This document shows positions 45,501-55,949 of a DNA stretch of 64,000 nucleotides, one piece after another. Under the pieces are notes generated by a model. It searched no databases. It had not been told where the DNA came from and saw nothing but the letters and a program-made list of their open reading frames with translations. Position numbers and translations under genes: made by a program. The stretch comes from Tupaia tana (lineage: Eukaryota; Chordata; Mammalia; Scandentia; Tupaiidae): the NCBI GenBank assembly GCA_026018925.1, contig JAKSZU010000005.1:84123398-84187397 (forward strand). The letters are read 5' to 3'. Position 1 is the first letter of the stretch; each line of letters opens with the position of its first letter.

Positions 45501-45559
45501 TCTCTTATAATTAAAAAACAAAACCAGTCAGTTTTGGAGTCATATTTTGTGGGTTTTTC

Positions 45560-45829
45560 CCCCCCTTAATTTAATACCAGAAGATGGGTATGTGCTTGTG
45601 TGTCTGAGAGAGAGAAAGAGAAACGAAGAAAAGGAAACATTTCCCAATGGGACCTGATCACATTGCAATCCTTTTTCCTCCAATCCTCCATCATGTCAAG
45701 ATCCGGGAAATTCACATCACCTGGCCTGTTTTTCAATCCACTAGAGTCAGGACTTGAACTCTAGTTGGCTATGTGGCACTTGGCTTCGCTTAACATTCGT
45801 GCAACACTTAACAGCTGCACTATGGGGCT
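45560..45829 (-). mobile_element. tRNA-derived SINE (C, old)
   Basis: 'gagagagagaaagagaaacg', 'cacattgcaatcctttttcc', 'caggacttgaactctagttg' and a head end 'gcactatggggctag'. The next SINE inserted at its head end. Confidence 0.78.
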
Positions 45830-45845
45830 AGCCTTATTGTTTTTT

Positions 45846-46121
45846 GTTTGTTTGTTTGTTTGTTTTTGTTTGAGAGGTTTTCGCTATAGGGCGTTTGTGC
45901 TCGCCAAAAAGACAGAGAGAGACAGAGAGATAGAATGTGAGATATCACCCCCCAGGGGAGATGCCACGCCTCAATCCCTTCTCCTCCATTCTCCTCTCGG
46001 GATCTTGGACATGCACGCACATGTGCCTGGCGTGACTTTAAGCTGCTCAGTCCGGGACGCGAACCGAGGTCGACTACGTGGGAGTCCAGTGACATAGCCA
46101 TTATGCTAACTGCTGGTCCCC
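45846..46121 (-). mobile_element. tRNA-derived SINE, long form (A)
   Basis: 16-bp TSD, agccttattgtttttt, at 45830-45845 and 46122-46137. (TTTG)n starts the tail. CpGs are partly kept. Confidence 0.95.
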
Positions 46122-46143
46122 AGCCTTATTGTTTTTTAATCCT

Positions 46144-46144
46144 T

Positions 46145-46178
<34 letters not shown>
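46144..46178. repeat. Poly-T tract
   Basis: A T homopolymer of about 30 with no recognisable element attached. Confidence 0.9.
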
Positions 46179-46180
<2 letters not shown>

Positions 46181-46324
46181 GAATTGCATTGCTAATTGCT
46201 GACACTGTTTCCTTAAGATAAAACCTAAGAAGAGTTGGGTAATTTTCATTTAATTCTTTTGTTTACCCTCTATATGCAATGCAAAATGGGGCACATGACT
46301 TTAAAAGTTAAAAAAGAAAATAGA

Positions 46325-46576
46325 GGGACTAGCAGTTGGCATAATGGCTAAGTTGCTAGACTCCCAGGTAGTCAACCTTGGTTCAAGTCCTGGACCTGGT
46401 GGCTTAAACTCACACTGGGCACGTGTGCATGCATACCCAAGATCCCAAGAGCAGAATGGAGGAGAAGGGATTGCAGCATGGCCATTCCCCCTGGAAGGTG
46501 ATTTCTCGCTGTCTGTCTCAATGTCTCTCTCTGTCTTTCTGGTGAGCATACATGGCCTATAGCAAAAACCTCTCAA
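46325..46576 (+). mobile_element. tRNA-derived SINE, long form (A)
   Basis: Starts gggactagcagttggcataa. The B box (ggttcaagtcc) has one change. It ends 'caaaaacctctcaa' and is followed by a T-run instead of an A-tail. Confidence 0.92.
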
Positions 46577-46717
46577 ATTTTTTTTTTTTTTAATTTAAAA
46601 AAAGAATGAAGAAAAAAAGAAACCGAAAAAATGAAGTAGAAATAATAGATTCTCTCATCCAACCCAATCTTACAAATATGATAGGACTACATTAGTAGTT
46701 CTAGTCTACATCAAACC

Positions 46718-47014
46718 ATTTTTTTTATCTTTTTTATATTTTTGCCATATGGTGTATGCCCTCAATTCAATTAGTGTAAAGATAGTAACAGAGAGAAAAC
46801 AAACAAACAAACAAACAAACAAACAAACAGAGAGGGAAAATGAGAAATCACCCCTCAGGGTGATGACCAAACTGAAATCCCTTTTCTGCCATTCTCCTTG
46901 CAGGATTTTCAACACATATGCCCACACAGCATGATTTTGAAGTGTTTGGATCTGAGACTGGAACCAGAATCATGAGGAATTTAGCATCTCAAACACCATG
47001 CCACCTGCTGGCCC
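46718..47014 (-). mobile_element. tRNA-derived SINE (C) with (AAAC)n
   Basis: 'gccatatggtgtatgcc', (AAAC)n at 46797-46829 beside the GA stretch, 'aatcccttttctgccattct', and head end 'gccacctgctggccc'. Confidence 0.85.
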
Positions 47015-47229
47015 AAGATTATACCAAACATTAAAAAAGAAAAAAAAAAATTAAAATAATTGTAACACTGATGTAGAAGAAACAAGCTCCAAAATCCTTA
47101 AAAAGAACAAAAATAAACTAAGGAAAAAGGGGCCAGCCTGAGAGATATTGATGTTTCTCCATGAACGGGATGTAGCTTACAGGGGGGAATGTAACACTCA
47201 ATACAACTACGGGAAATTCTCTAGAAGGT
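47015..47229. other. Unique sequence
   Basis: No supported feature. Confidence 0.4.
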
Positions 47230-47780
47230 TGTTTTTTTTTTGTTGTTTGTTTGTTTGTTTTGTTTTTTCTTTTAATATAAAGGATTCTGACTTTAAATAA
47301 TCAAGGGATCAAATCAATGAGTTACAGAGACAATAAAATAGATTACGGCTACGACCTGTGAGGCTGGAAGATGGGACCCTGAGTTGGAGCAACGGTGGCT
47401 TGGAAAAAAACACACAGACACACACACAAGTAGAGAAAAGCAGGATCAGGTGGACCGGGCATCTCTGATGGAAATTGCTCTGGCACTTAGCCATTCCTAG
47501 GTCAAAGCAGGAGGGAGAAGCAGAAGGGAAAGCCAGGTGTTTTCTATTATCCACTGCAGCTGTGGAATGTTTTGTGGTTCTTGCAATTCTAAACAAGCCT
47601 CTTCTGGCTTTCTCTGGTTGACACTCCATTTCTTTTAATTTGTACCAACTTGCGGTGCAAATACAGGAAAAGCAGATCATGTTCTTAGAGCTTTCACTAG
47701 CCTTGCAGCATCAGCACAAGGATCATGTCTCCGCTTGTCTTCAGAAGTCACTCTTGTGTTGCTCAGATCTGGCCACTCCC
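47230..47780 (-). pseudogene. Possible retrocopy of a transcript
   Basis: Read on the minus strand, a GC-richer unique block ends in an AAAC-rich poly-A-like tail (47230-47270), and its 123-codon frame at 47309-47680 has no recognisable domain. The 8-bp sequence ctagaagg occurs at 47221-47228 and at 48195-48202, a possible but weak TSD. It could instead be ordinary unique sequence beside an A-rich repeat. Confidence 0.3.
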
Positions 47781-48366
47781 TACAGATTACTATACTAAAC
47801 CTGTTGGACATATGGAAATAGTTTGACTCTCAAATTGACAATGTAGGAGACTCAGAGTTTATTGAAAATCAGTTTTTCAGAGACCAATTCAATCTACATA
47901 AAGAGAAAGCAGATTTGATACACTCAACAGTTCCATCATTATGGAAGCTTAGTTCTAAACCTACTTTTTTGTGAAATTTTACAATTAAAAGGAATATATC
48001 CTGTTAACATAAAAAATTAACAGTACTGGTACTCACTTTTTACTAGGGAGTGATATTTTTCAGAGATAGAGCTAATATATACTTTTGTAAAAATAACAAC
48101 TTAAAAAAATTAAAGATATTTTCTCTGACATGTGGCTGTTCCCATCAATTGAAAGAGAAGCCATGAAGAAACTTACTAGTACACAATGAAATACCTAGAA
48201 GGACTGTTACTTTAAAGTAAAATGGCATTTCCCAAGCCATTAGAAGAGCTAGGTAGCTGATCTTCAGCATTCTAGACTTTCTACAGAAATTCAAACCTGA
48301 ATTTTCTCCTTAACACTTTTATGTATTAAATTGAAGAACACTGGATTTTAAAAATAGGTAAGATAT
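47781..48366. other. Unique AT-rich sequence
   Basis: Nothing recognised unless the possible retrocopy extends here. Confidence 0.4.
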
Positions 48367-48480
48367 TTATTCTTTTTTTGATACTCACTGGAGAGACAGA
48401 GAGAGAGAGAGAGAGTGAAAAATCACCCCCTGGGGGATTGCCATGCCACAATCCTTTCTCTTCCAATCTCCTCCCAGGAG
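48367..48480 (-). mobile_element. tRNA-derived SINE, 5'-truncated
   Basis: Tail, GA stretch, 'atcaccccctgggggattgc' palindrome and 'aatctcctcccagga', then it ends. No head. Confidence 0.75.
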
Positions 48481-48634
48481 ATTTTCTTTGCTAATGGTAA
48501 ATGTAATAGCTGAAATTGTAAAACTCAGAATGATGGATTCTCTTTTTAAAAATACGCATCAGTTAGCTATTACATCTCTCTTTCTAGAAGGAAATAAACA
48601 AAAAACAATGACTACAATTTCTTTAGTATCCCCT

Positions 48635-48887
48635 CTCCCCTTTTTATTTTTGCCGTAGGACACATGCACTAACTGGAGAGAAAGAGAAAAAAAGAGACAG
48701 AGAGAGGGCAAGTGACAAATCACCCCCCAAGGGAGATGACCTTACCACAATCACTTATCCTCCATTCTCCTCTCAGAATTTTGGACATGCACACACATGC
48801 ACCTGGCATGATATTCAAGCCGCCAGGTCCAGGACTCAAACCATGGCTGGCCATGTGAAAGTTCAATACCTTCATCAACATACCATG
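48635..48887 (-). mobile_element. tRNA-derived SINE (C), split by another SINE
   Basis: Tail to 'ttcatcaacatacca' at the left. The remaining head end, 'ccaccacatcatctactggc', resumes at 49165-49186 beyond the inserted plus-strand SINE. Confidence 0.87.
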
Positions 48888-49164
48888 TGACCAGCAGTTT
48901 GCATAATGGCTAATGTACCGAACTCCCATGTTAGTTGACTGCGGTTTGAGTCCCCAACTTGGTGACTTAAACTCACACTGGGCGCGTGTGCGTGCATGCC
49001 CAAGATTCCAAGAGGAGAATAGTAGAGAAGGGATTGTGGCATGGCCATCCCACCTTAGGGGTGATTTCTCGCTTTCTGTCTCTTTGTCTCTCTCTTTCTG
49101 GCGACACACGTGCCCCATAGCAAAAAAACTCTCTAAATAAATAATTAATTAATTAGTTAAAAAA
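48888..49164 (+). mobile_element. tRNA-derived SINE, long form (A), nested in a SINE
   Basis: 'gaccagcagtttgcataatg' to 'aaaaaaactctctaaataaa' with a TTAA-rich tail. It inserted in opposite orientation into the head of the older copy. Confidence 0.93.
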
Positions 49165-49186
49165 CCACCACATCATCTACTGGCCC
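49165..49186 (-). mobile_element. Remaining head end of the split SINE
   Basis: 22 bp reading as the reversed element start. Belongs with 48635-48887. Confidence 0.8.
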
Positions 49187-49199
49187 AATAGTCCACTTA

Positions 49200-49652
49200 T
49201 GCAATAGTTAATTTTATGAATCAACTCTGCTGAGCCGTATTACCCAGAAATCTGGTCAAATTTTTGTTTGAATATTCCTATGAGGGGTTCTGTTTTTAAT
49301 AAGATTTATGTTTAAATCAGAGGACTTTGAATAAATCAAATTTCCTTTCATAATGTGAGTGGGCCTCATTCAGTTAAAGTCCTGAATAGAACAAAAGGCT
49401 GACCTCTCCTCAATGAGAACGAATTATCCACTTCCTTTGGAACACTGACTCTAATTCTCCAATAAGCTGTCTTTGAACTAAATTGTAATTTTTTCCTATG
49501 TCTCCAACCTACTGGCTTACCAATCATATTTTAGACTGATCAAGCCTCTATAATCCTGAGTCAATTCCTTAAAAACCAGTCTCTCTCTGTGTGTATATAC
49601 ACACATACACATATACTATTGTTGTTTCTCTAGAGAACCCTGGCTAATACAC
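49200..49652 (+). mobile_element. MLT2-like ERVL LTR
   Basis: 'gttaattttatgaatcaact', 'gagtgggcctcattcagtta', 'cctgaatagaacaaaaggct' and the end 'ctctagagaaccctggctaa' match my recollection of MLT2 LTRs. The AATAAA region before the end has decayed to 'ttaaaaaccagtctctc'. No internal sequence. Confidence 0.8.
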
Positions 49653-49762
49653 TTCTAAAAAATTATTCTATTGTTTCCCTAATTTACTTATATTGAGGAC
49701 AATCTTAGTGTTTTTCTTTTCTCTATCTTTCACAAGCCAGTCAATTTCAATATCATATTTTT

Positions 49763-49793
<31 letters not shown>

Positions 49794-49795
49794 CA
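49763..49795. repeat. (CA)n microsatellite
   Basis: CA units with one 'aaa' interruption. Confidence 0.92.
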
Positions 49796-49904
49796 TTATT
49801 TTCAAGATATATATACTTCAGGATATACGTATATCCTAAAAATCATTTTAATTAATTCATTTCTCTCTATCCACTCTGCATTTATGAAGCACCGTTACAA
49901 AGTT

Positions 49905-50115
49905 AGCATGTGATTATTCCCTTGTCTAGAATTTCTTTTACAGCCTTATTTCCTGGTTCATTGCTGTTTATAATTCAAGTATCAATTTAGACATGACTTT
50001 CTTAGGAAAGCATTTCTTGACAATGAACAGATTAAATGATGCTTCACTGTTATATTTTATCACTCTCTTAGTATCACCACTTTTACTTCTCTGCTTTGGC
50101 TTTTCTATAAATTGC
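49905..50115 (+). mobile_element. L2 LINE relic
   Basis: 'attcaagtatcaatttagac' followed by 'gaaagcatttcttgac' resembles the L2 3' region ('actcagctcaaatgtcacct ... gaagccttccctgac'). Diverged and without clear ends. Confidence 0.5.
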
Positions 50116-50198
50116 TAAAAAAAAAGAGTGCCTCTGAAGTTTTAAATTCTATGCCTTACCAGGAACTCAATGACGGGCTGTTTAAGATTGTATGTGTT

Positions 50199-50445
50199 GG
50201 AACCAGTAGATGATGTGATGGTTACGTCACTGGACTCCTGTATAGTTGACTGCAGTTCAAGTCTGGTGACTGAAAACTCACACTGATCTCATGTGCATGA
50301 GTGCCCAAGATCCCAAGAGGAGAATGGAGGAGAAGGGATTGTGGTGTGACCAACCCCCCAGGGTGGTGATTTCTTGCTTTATGTCTCTCTGTCTTACTCT
50401 GGTGAGCTCATGTGCCCTGCTCTAAAATCTCTCTCTTAAAAAAAT
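50199..50445 (+). mobile_element. tRNA-derived SINE, long form (A, diverged)
   Basis: 14-bp exact TSD, agattgtatgtgtt, at 50185-50198 and 50446-50459. It has a deletion just after the B box (aagtctggtgactg). Confidence 0.94.
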
Positions 50446-50590
50446 AGATTGTATGTGTTAAATACAAACTATAAGAGGCCATTGTGTTGGACTAAGCTCT
50501 TGCTTTAGGCTGCAACAGACAAGACCAAGACAGAATCACTCATGCTAAAATGTTGCATCATCAAAATGAATCTTTAAGAAAGTTGATAGA

Positions 50591-50844
50591 GGGACCAGCA
50601 GTTAGAGTAATGGCTATGTCGCTGGATTCCCACGTAGTCGACCGTGGTTCGAGTCTGGAACCCGGTGACCTAAACTCATGCCGGGCGCATGTGCGTGCGT
50701 GCCCAAGATCCCGAGAGGAGAATGGAGGAGAAGGGATTGTGGCGTGGCCATCCCCTCTGGGAGGTGATTTCTCGCTTTCTATATCTCTGTCGCTGTCTGT
50801 CTGGCGAGCACACGCGCCCTATAGCAAAAACCTCTCCAAAAAAA
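50591..50844 (+). mobile_element. tRNA-derived SINE, long form (A)
   Basis: TSD aagaaagKtgataga at 50576-50590 and 50845-50859 (one mismatch). Head ggttcgagtc kept, body CpG-rich. Confidence 0.95.
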
Positions 50845-50859
50845 AAGAAAGGTGATAGA

Positions 50860-51456
50860 ACCTCAAATTAGATCAGTTTTCTCTGGAAACAGGAGATTAA
50901 AACCTACATAAGTCAATGTTATAAGGAAATAAAACATATGCACATCTTGCGGTTTCCTTAGGACTCTGTACCGGAAATAGCACAAGATGCTATCTAAACT
51001 CACTGGATATTTTGGTTTATGAACATTCATATTTCCCCAATATATTCTTCCTTTATCTTACAGATTCATTACCTCCACATTTTGCTTAATCTTAAGCAAA
51101 GTGGTTCCAGATGATTCTGCTGCCCCTATTATAGAATTTACCCAATTATGACTATACATAGCTTCTTTCCACTCCCTTCTTCCCATTCACACCTTTTGCA
51201 TTTAAAATCATCCTGAAATTTGTGTCACATTAGCACACATTATCTGTGGCAACTTAAATTCATGTTGTCCAGGTGATCATCCTAACCTTGCCCCAAATAA
51301 AATATTTGCCTTTATTTGCTTTACCTCAGCCTTCTTTTTGTAGAAATAAACATGGAATATTGGATAGATGACAAAAATCATCTAAGTAATTTGAGACATT
51401 GTTTGAATTGACCTCTTTGAAGTCTGGATATGTGTAGCGGTTAATAGAGTGCTAAT
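50860..51456. other. Unique sequence
   Basis: No supported gene. Possibly older repeat pieces that I cannot name. Confidence 0.4.
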
Positions 51457-51467
51457 ATGAGTCCTGT

Positions 51468-51669
51468 TGGTGCCAGCAGGTAGTGTGGTGGTTGAGACAC
51501 TGGATTCTCACATGGCCAACTGCAGTTCAAGTCCTGGACCTGGTAGTTTGCTTTCTTACTTTATCTTTTTCTCTCTATGTCTCTCTCTGGTGAACACATG
51601 TGCCCTATAGCAAATTAAAAAGCAGTAATAATAATAATTAATAAAATTAAAAATTAATTATTTTAAAAA
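51468..51669 (+). mobile_element. tRNA-derived SINE, short form (B)
   Basis: TSD atgaRtcctgt at 51457-51467 and 51670-51680 (one mismatch). Head joins directly to 'gtttgctttcttacttt'. AAT/TAAA tail. Confidence 0.93.
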
Positions 51670-51889
51670 ATGAATCCTGTCACATGGATTCAAATCCCAG
51701 CTCCAACACTACCTGTTGATGAAGTTTCTTGTGTAATTTCTATGAATCATATATTAGGGAAAATAATAATATAAACTTAAATTGACTTAAAAGTCTTCAA
51801 CTGGAAAATATATTCATTGAATTTATACAAAGTCCAGTATATCATATACTAAGATTAAGAAAAATGTACAAGTTGAATCTAGATATCTT

Positions 51890-52140
51890 ACCTCTTTAGC
51901 TATACTTCCAAATCCCTGTATCCTTGCCTTCATTTCTCTATATGGAATTATCCTGGACATATTTTTTTCTCTAATATATCTTGGTATCTATGCCTTTATG
52001 TACTTTTCAACAACTTTTTTTGGTCTAGACCATGCTTCTTACAACATTCACCACTCTTTATAATCAATATTTGTTTGAAGTTTGCAATTTCTATTAGCTA
52101 TAAGCTAAGGACAAGGTCTGTGTGTACTTTTTGTAAAATA
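51890..52140 (+). mobile_element. L2 LINE relic
   Basis: 'tagctataagctaaggacaa' and 'ggtctgtgtgtact' resemble the L2 end ('agactgtgagctccttgagg ... gggactgtgt'). Diverged. Confidence 0.5.
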
Positions 52141-52579
52141 TGAAGTTATAGCATTTCATTCTATATATAATTCATTATGCACATAATGACTATGTTAAAA
52201 ATAAATTCAAAAAGATTCCATTTATTTGAGTAACTCTTACGTCTCTAAATCAGAGGTTAGTAAGTATAAAAATAAGATATTCTGCTATTCCCCCTATGAT
52301 TGAAAATGATTTATACAAGATATTTGATGAATTTTTAGAGCTGGAGAATTTTTATTTCTTAGGTTAGTAATCCTTAATAGAAGAACTTAATTTTCTCATT
52401 TTTTTTGAAATTGTTTATCTTGTCAGTATGAGAGTATCTTACCTTTGAAGAAAAATAAATATACACACAAACAAAATGGTGACACTATTCCACTATGCTA
52501 GTACACCTAAAGAATCAGATGATTAAAAAATATAAACCTGAAAAAATAATAATTATCCCAAATGGTATAATGAAAACAA
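52141..52579. other. Unique AT-rich sequence
   Basis: No supported feature. Confidence 0.4.
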
Positions 52580-52652
52580 TGTGTTTCTTCTCTCTGTTCT
52601 GAGTTGTATATGCCTCATAGTAAACTCTCTCTTTTTTTAAATTTAAAAATTA
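52580..52652 (+). mobile_element. Possible SINE 3' fragment
   Basis: 'tttcttctctctgttctgag' and 'tatgcctcatagtaaactct' resemble the TC stretch and end of the SINE. No head or body. Confidence 0.4.
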
Positions 52653-52711
52653 GATTGTTGCTTTCAGAATTGGAGTTAAAATATGTAAATTGATAAAAAC
52701 AATAGCGGAAT

Positions 52712-52909
52712 GCCACATGTACAATGTATAATTGTGCATTTAGAATCCTCTGGAGGTCTGAAAACCACACTGGCATGTTCCTGGGTGCCCCAAAATTCTA
52801 ACAGGGTAGATAAATGGAGAAGGGATTTTGGCATGAGCCCACCCGCTAGAGGCTACTTTCTCCCTTTTTCTTTCTACCTTTCTCTGTTGGGCACACAAAC
52901 CCTATGGAA

Positions 52910-52913
<4 letters not shown>
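52712..52913 (+). mobile_element. tRNA-derived SINE (C, old)
   Basis: 'ggaggtctgaaaaccacact', 'ggagaagggattttggcatg', 'ctacctttctctgttgggca' and 'aaaccctatggaaaat'. Head strongly decayed. Confidence 0.72.

Positions 52914-52960
<47 letters not shown>
52914..52960. repeat. (TA)n plus poly-T
   Basis: About 15 TA units followed by 16 T. It sits where the SINE tail would be. Confidence 0.92.
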
Positions 52961-53277
52961 CAAAGTTTCTTCAGAAAGTCTGATAATATCTGCTCTCCCT
53001 TTTCTTGGCTGAAAAGAACACTAAAGGTTAGCTGGTTGTCTTTTCTTCTACTTATATCAAATACCCTTTTTTTTATAAAAATATTGTCTATATTTTAAGT
53101 GAACAAATTACCATATGGAAAGAACTTTATTCACAAAAATTTTGAAAATGTATAAGGTAAACTGCTAAAGCATCTTGGAAGGTATAAGTGAGATGACTAT
53201 AAAAGACTGGTAATATGTAAAGGTTTAAAAAGGATCTATGCTCAGCTTGCTTACAATAGGTTTTTGTTCATTCTTAA
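52961..53277. other. Unique AT-rich sequence
   Basis: No supported feature. Confidence 0.4.
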
Positions 53278-53290
53278 AGTTTTAGGATAA

Positions 53291-53551
53291 GGGACCAGCA
53301 GTTACCGTAATGGCTATGTCGCTGAACTCCCATGTAGAAGATCGCAGTTCAAGTCCTGGACCCAGTGGCTTAACTCACACCATGCACGTGTGCGTGTGTG
53401 CCCAAGATCCCGAGAGGAGAATGAAGGAGAAGGGATTGTGGTGTGGCCATCCCCCCCGGGAGGTGATTCCTCGCTTTCTATTTCTCTATCTCTGTGTCTT
53501 TCTAGTGGGCGCACACGCCCTATAGCAAAACCTCTCCAATTAAAAAAAAAT
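53291..53551 (+). mobile_element. tRNA-derived SINE, long form (A)
   Basis: Exact 13-bp TSD, agttttaggataa, at 53278-53290 and 53552-53564. The anticodon-side region is altered (gtagaagatcgc). Confidence 0.95.
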
Positions 53552-53762
53552 AGTTTTAGGATAAAATGTGAAATTTTTTAATATGAATTATGTAAAATTG
53601 ACTCCTCAAAACCCTAACTTATACATAAAGAAAAATTCATGTATATGCAAAGTCTTTAGCCACAATTTCAAAATTATATAATTAGATGTACTTACATATA
53701 AGTTTTAAACAAACAATGAAAAATGATTGCCTACTTTTGAGCTTCAGTTATAATTATATTTG

Positions 53763-53935
53763 AGTCTTGTAGGTGGAATAGTGGTTAAGGTGTTGGGACT
53801 CTCACATGGCAGACTGCAGTTCAAGTCCTTGATATGGAGGCTTTTTTTCTCATTTTCCCCCCTTACTGTCTGTCTATCTCTGGTCAAATTACGTAATAAT
53901 AATAACAAATAAAATTAAATAATACATAATTATAA
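53763..53935 (+). mobile_element. tRNA-derived SINE, short form (B)
   Basis: 'tgtaggtggaatagtggtta', 'gcagttcaagtccttg', direct to 'ttttttctcattttcc', and the AAT/TAAA tail. Confidence 0.85.
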
Positions 53936-54665
53936 AAACAAATAAAAATATATTTTTATTAAATTGACAATTCTTGAGATAATATAATTTCATAAGGATA
54001 CTTCTATTTTAATGTTTGTCAACTATTATCATGTTGAGCATACAAAGAACATATGAATAATCAAATTAATTCTGATTCTGTAGAATGCCCTGAGTTTATA
54101 TATACACTTAGAAATGATTATTTAATTGACCATCAGATTTGATTGGGTCACCTAATGCTAAATCTCATCTAGTGATACAATTCAATCTGTAAACAGTTTG
54201 CCCACCTCTTTTAAAGCCATTTTTGGTGTATAAATTAGTGATACTGCATTTTTTAAAAAGTTTAGATGAAATAATACACATGAGAATGTTTATGTTCTGT
54301 AAAGTGACCTGTAATTATAAATAATAGCACAGCTCCTTCAAGAAAATGTACTTAATGTTTGTGAAGGATCTTGAAATCCTAGAATTTTTCTTTGTATACA
54401 AAGTATGCTTTAAACATCTTTTTTAAAAAATAGTGTTGCCATTGGGCATTCTCATGCTTTAAAATTTGAAAATGATATTTTAATATTTCTTGTTTAATTT
54501 TAGTACTGCTTTATTGCATATCATCTGGAAAGCTAGATCTTGAGAATAAAAACAGCTTTTCCCCTGAAGTCATTTGAATTAATGATGCACTGTGAGTTAT
54601 TTAAACAGGTGTTTGCCTTTGTAATTTAAATTTGCCAAAGGAGGAAGCACAAATAAATAACCTTT
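53936..54665. other. Unique AT-rich sequence
   Basis: A MIR-like patch may lie near 54260-54330 (gatgaaataatacacatgag), too weak to call. Confidence 0.35.
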
Positions 54666-54682
54666 ATAAAGTAACCAATTTG

Positions 54683-54962
54683 GGGACCAGCAGTTAGCGT
54701 AATGGCTATGTCGCTGGACTCCCACGTGGTCGACCGCGGTTCGAGTCCCGGACCCGGCGGCTTAAACTCACGCCGGGCGCGTGTGCGTGCGTGCCCAAGA
54801 TCCCGAGAGGAGAATGGAGGAGAAGGGATTGCGGCGTGGCCATCCCCCCTGGGGGGTGATTTCCTGCTTTCTATCTCTCTGTCTCTCTCTGTCTGTCTGG
54901 CGAGCGCACGCGCCCTATAGCAAAAACCTCTCCAAAAAAAATAAAAAAAAAAAATAAAAAAA
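54683..54962 (+). mobile_element. Youngest-looking tRNA-derived SINE (A, 'tttcctgctttctatc' subfamily)
   Basis: Best reference copy. A box TAGCGTAATGG at 54695-54705, B box GGTTCGAGTCC at 54738-54748, and nearly all CpGs intact. The exact 17-bp TSD ataaagtaaccaatttg lies at 54666-54682 and 54963-54979. A Pol III-transcribed, L1-mobilised origin is inferred from the A-tail and TSD. Confidence 0.98.
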
Positions 54963-54979
54963 ATAAAGTAACCAATTTG

Positions 54980-55349
54980 ATGATGTTATACAGCTGTATT
55001 TCTCCATTTTCATGAGCACTGGGAGTTATTCTTTTATTTCTGACCATTTGCAAACCCCTTCTTAGGGTCATAAACAGGTGTTATGCATCCTTTGGCATAA
55101 TATCCTGGTTTTCAGAAAGAGGAATTCATTTAGAATTAAGAAAGTAAGAAGAAAATACTTGCAAATTTCCCTTATGCCATCTGATTTGTGCAATGAGAAA
55201 TTTTAAAAATATATGGAAATACACTCTTCCCAAATAAGTTACTTGTGTTGCTTGTTTTTCCTATGGTGCATCAAATGTAAGTACAATAACACTTTTAAAA
55301 AAAAATTATTGAAATGATACCAGAAGCAGTTATAAGGAATGGAAGTATA
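54980..55349. other. Unique sequence
   Basis: No supported feature. Confidence 0.4.
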
Positions 55350-55580
55350 GGGCCTGCAAATGGTGTGGAGGTTAAGGTGGCTGGATCTCACATGGCCAAC
55401 TGCATAGTTGGAGTTTTGGACCCAGTAACTTAAAAAAAAGGCTGGATGTGTGGGTATGTGCACACAAAATCCCAAGAGGAGAATGAAGAAGAAGGGAATT
55501 CAGTGTGGCCATCTTCCTTGTGGGGTGCTTCACCCCCATTTCCAGGGAGCACGCATGCCCTACTGTGAAAAGTTAAAACA
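55350..55580 (+). mobile_element. tRNA-derived SINE (C, old)
   Basis: 'gggcctgcaaatggtgtgga', 'cacatggccaactgcatagt', 'acaaaatcccaagaggagaa' and 'gggagcacgcatgccctact'. The TC stretch is nearly absent. Confidence 0.85.
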
Positions 55581-55949
55581 AACAAAAAAAGAATGAAAAT
55601 AAAGAGCTGCACTGGAAAAGGATAGAAAAGGTCACCTTGTGTCCAATTTGCCATCATTCATGACATGGCCAAGGATATAAAGTTCAGCAGTCTTACCAGG
55701 ACTGTGAATTTCCTGTGTGCTGTGAATTCTTGCTCTAATCTTAGGTGGGATAGACTGTTGAGACAGTCTCTGGCTAGGCAGTTAGGTAGAATACATAATA
55801 GAAGGGGAGCCATGATGGAAAGTTGAGAGGGAAAAAATGGGACTATGAAACCAGCCAACCCACTTTACCTTAATGGAAGTCACATTCTTCCCTGCCCATT
55901 GTCCCTCAGTCCAAAACTAACATTATGTACCATTAGGTGAAACAATTAA
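55581..55949. other. Unique or LTR-adjacent sequence
   Basis: No gene supported. It could contain the left part of the following LTR. Confidence 0.35.
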
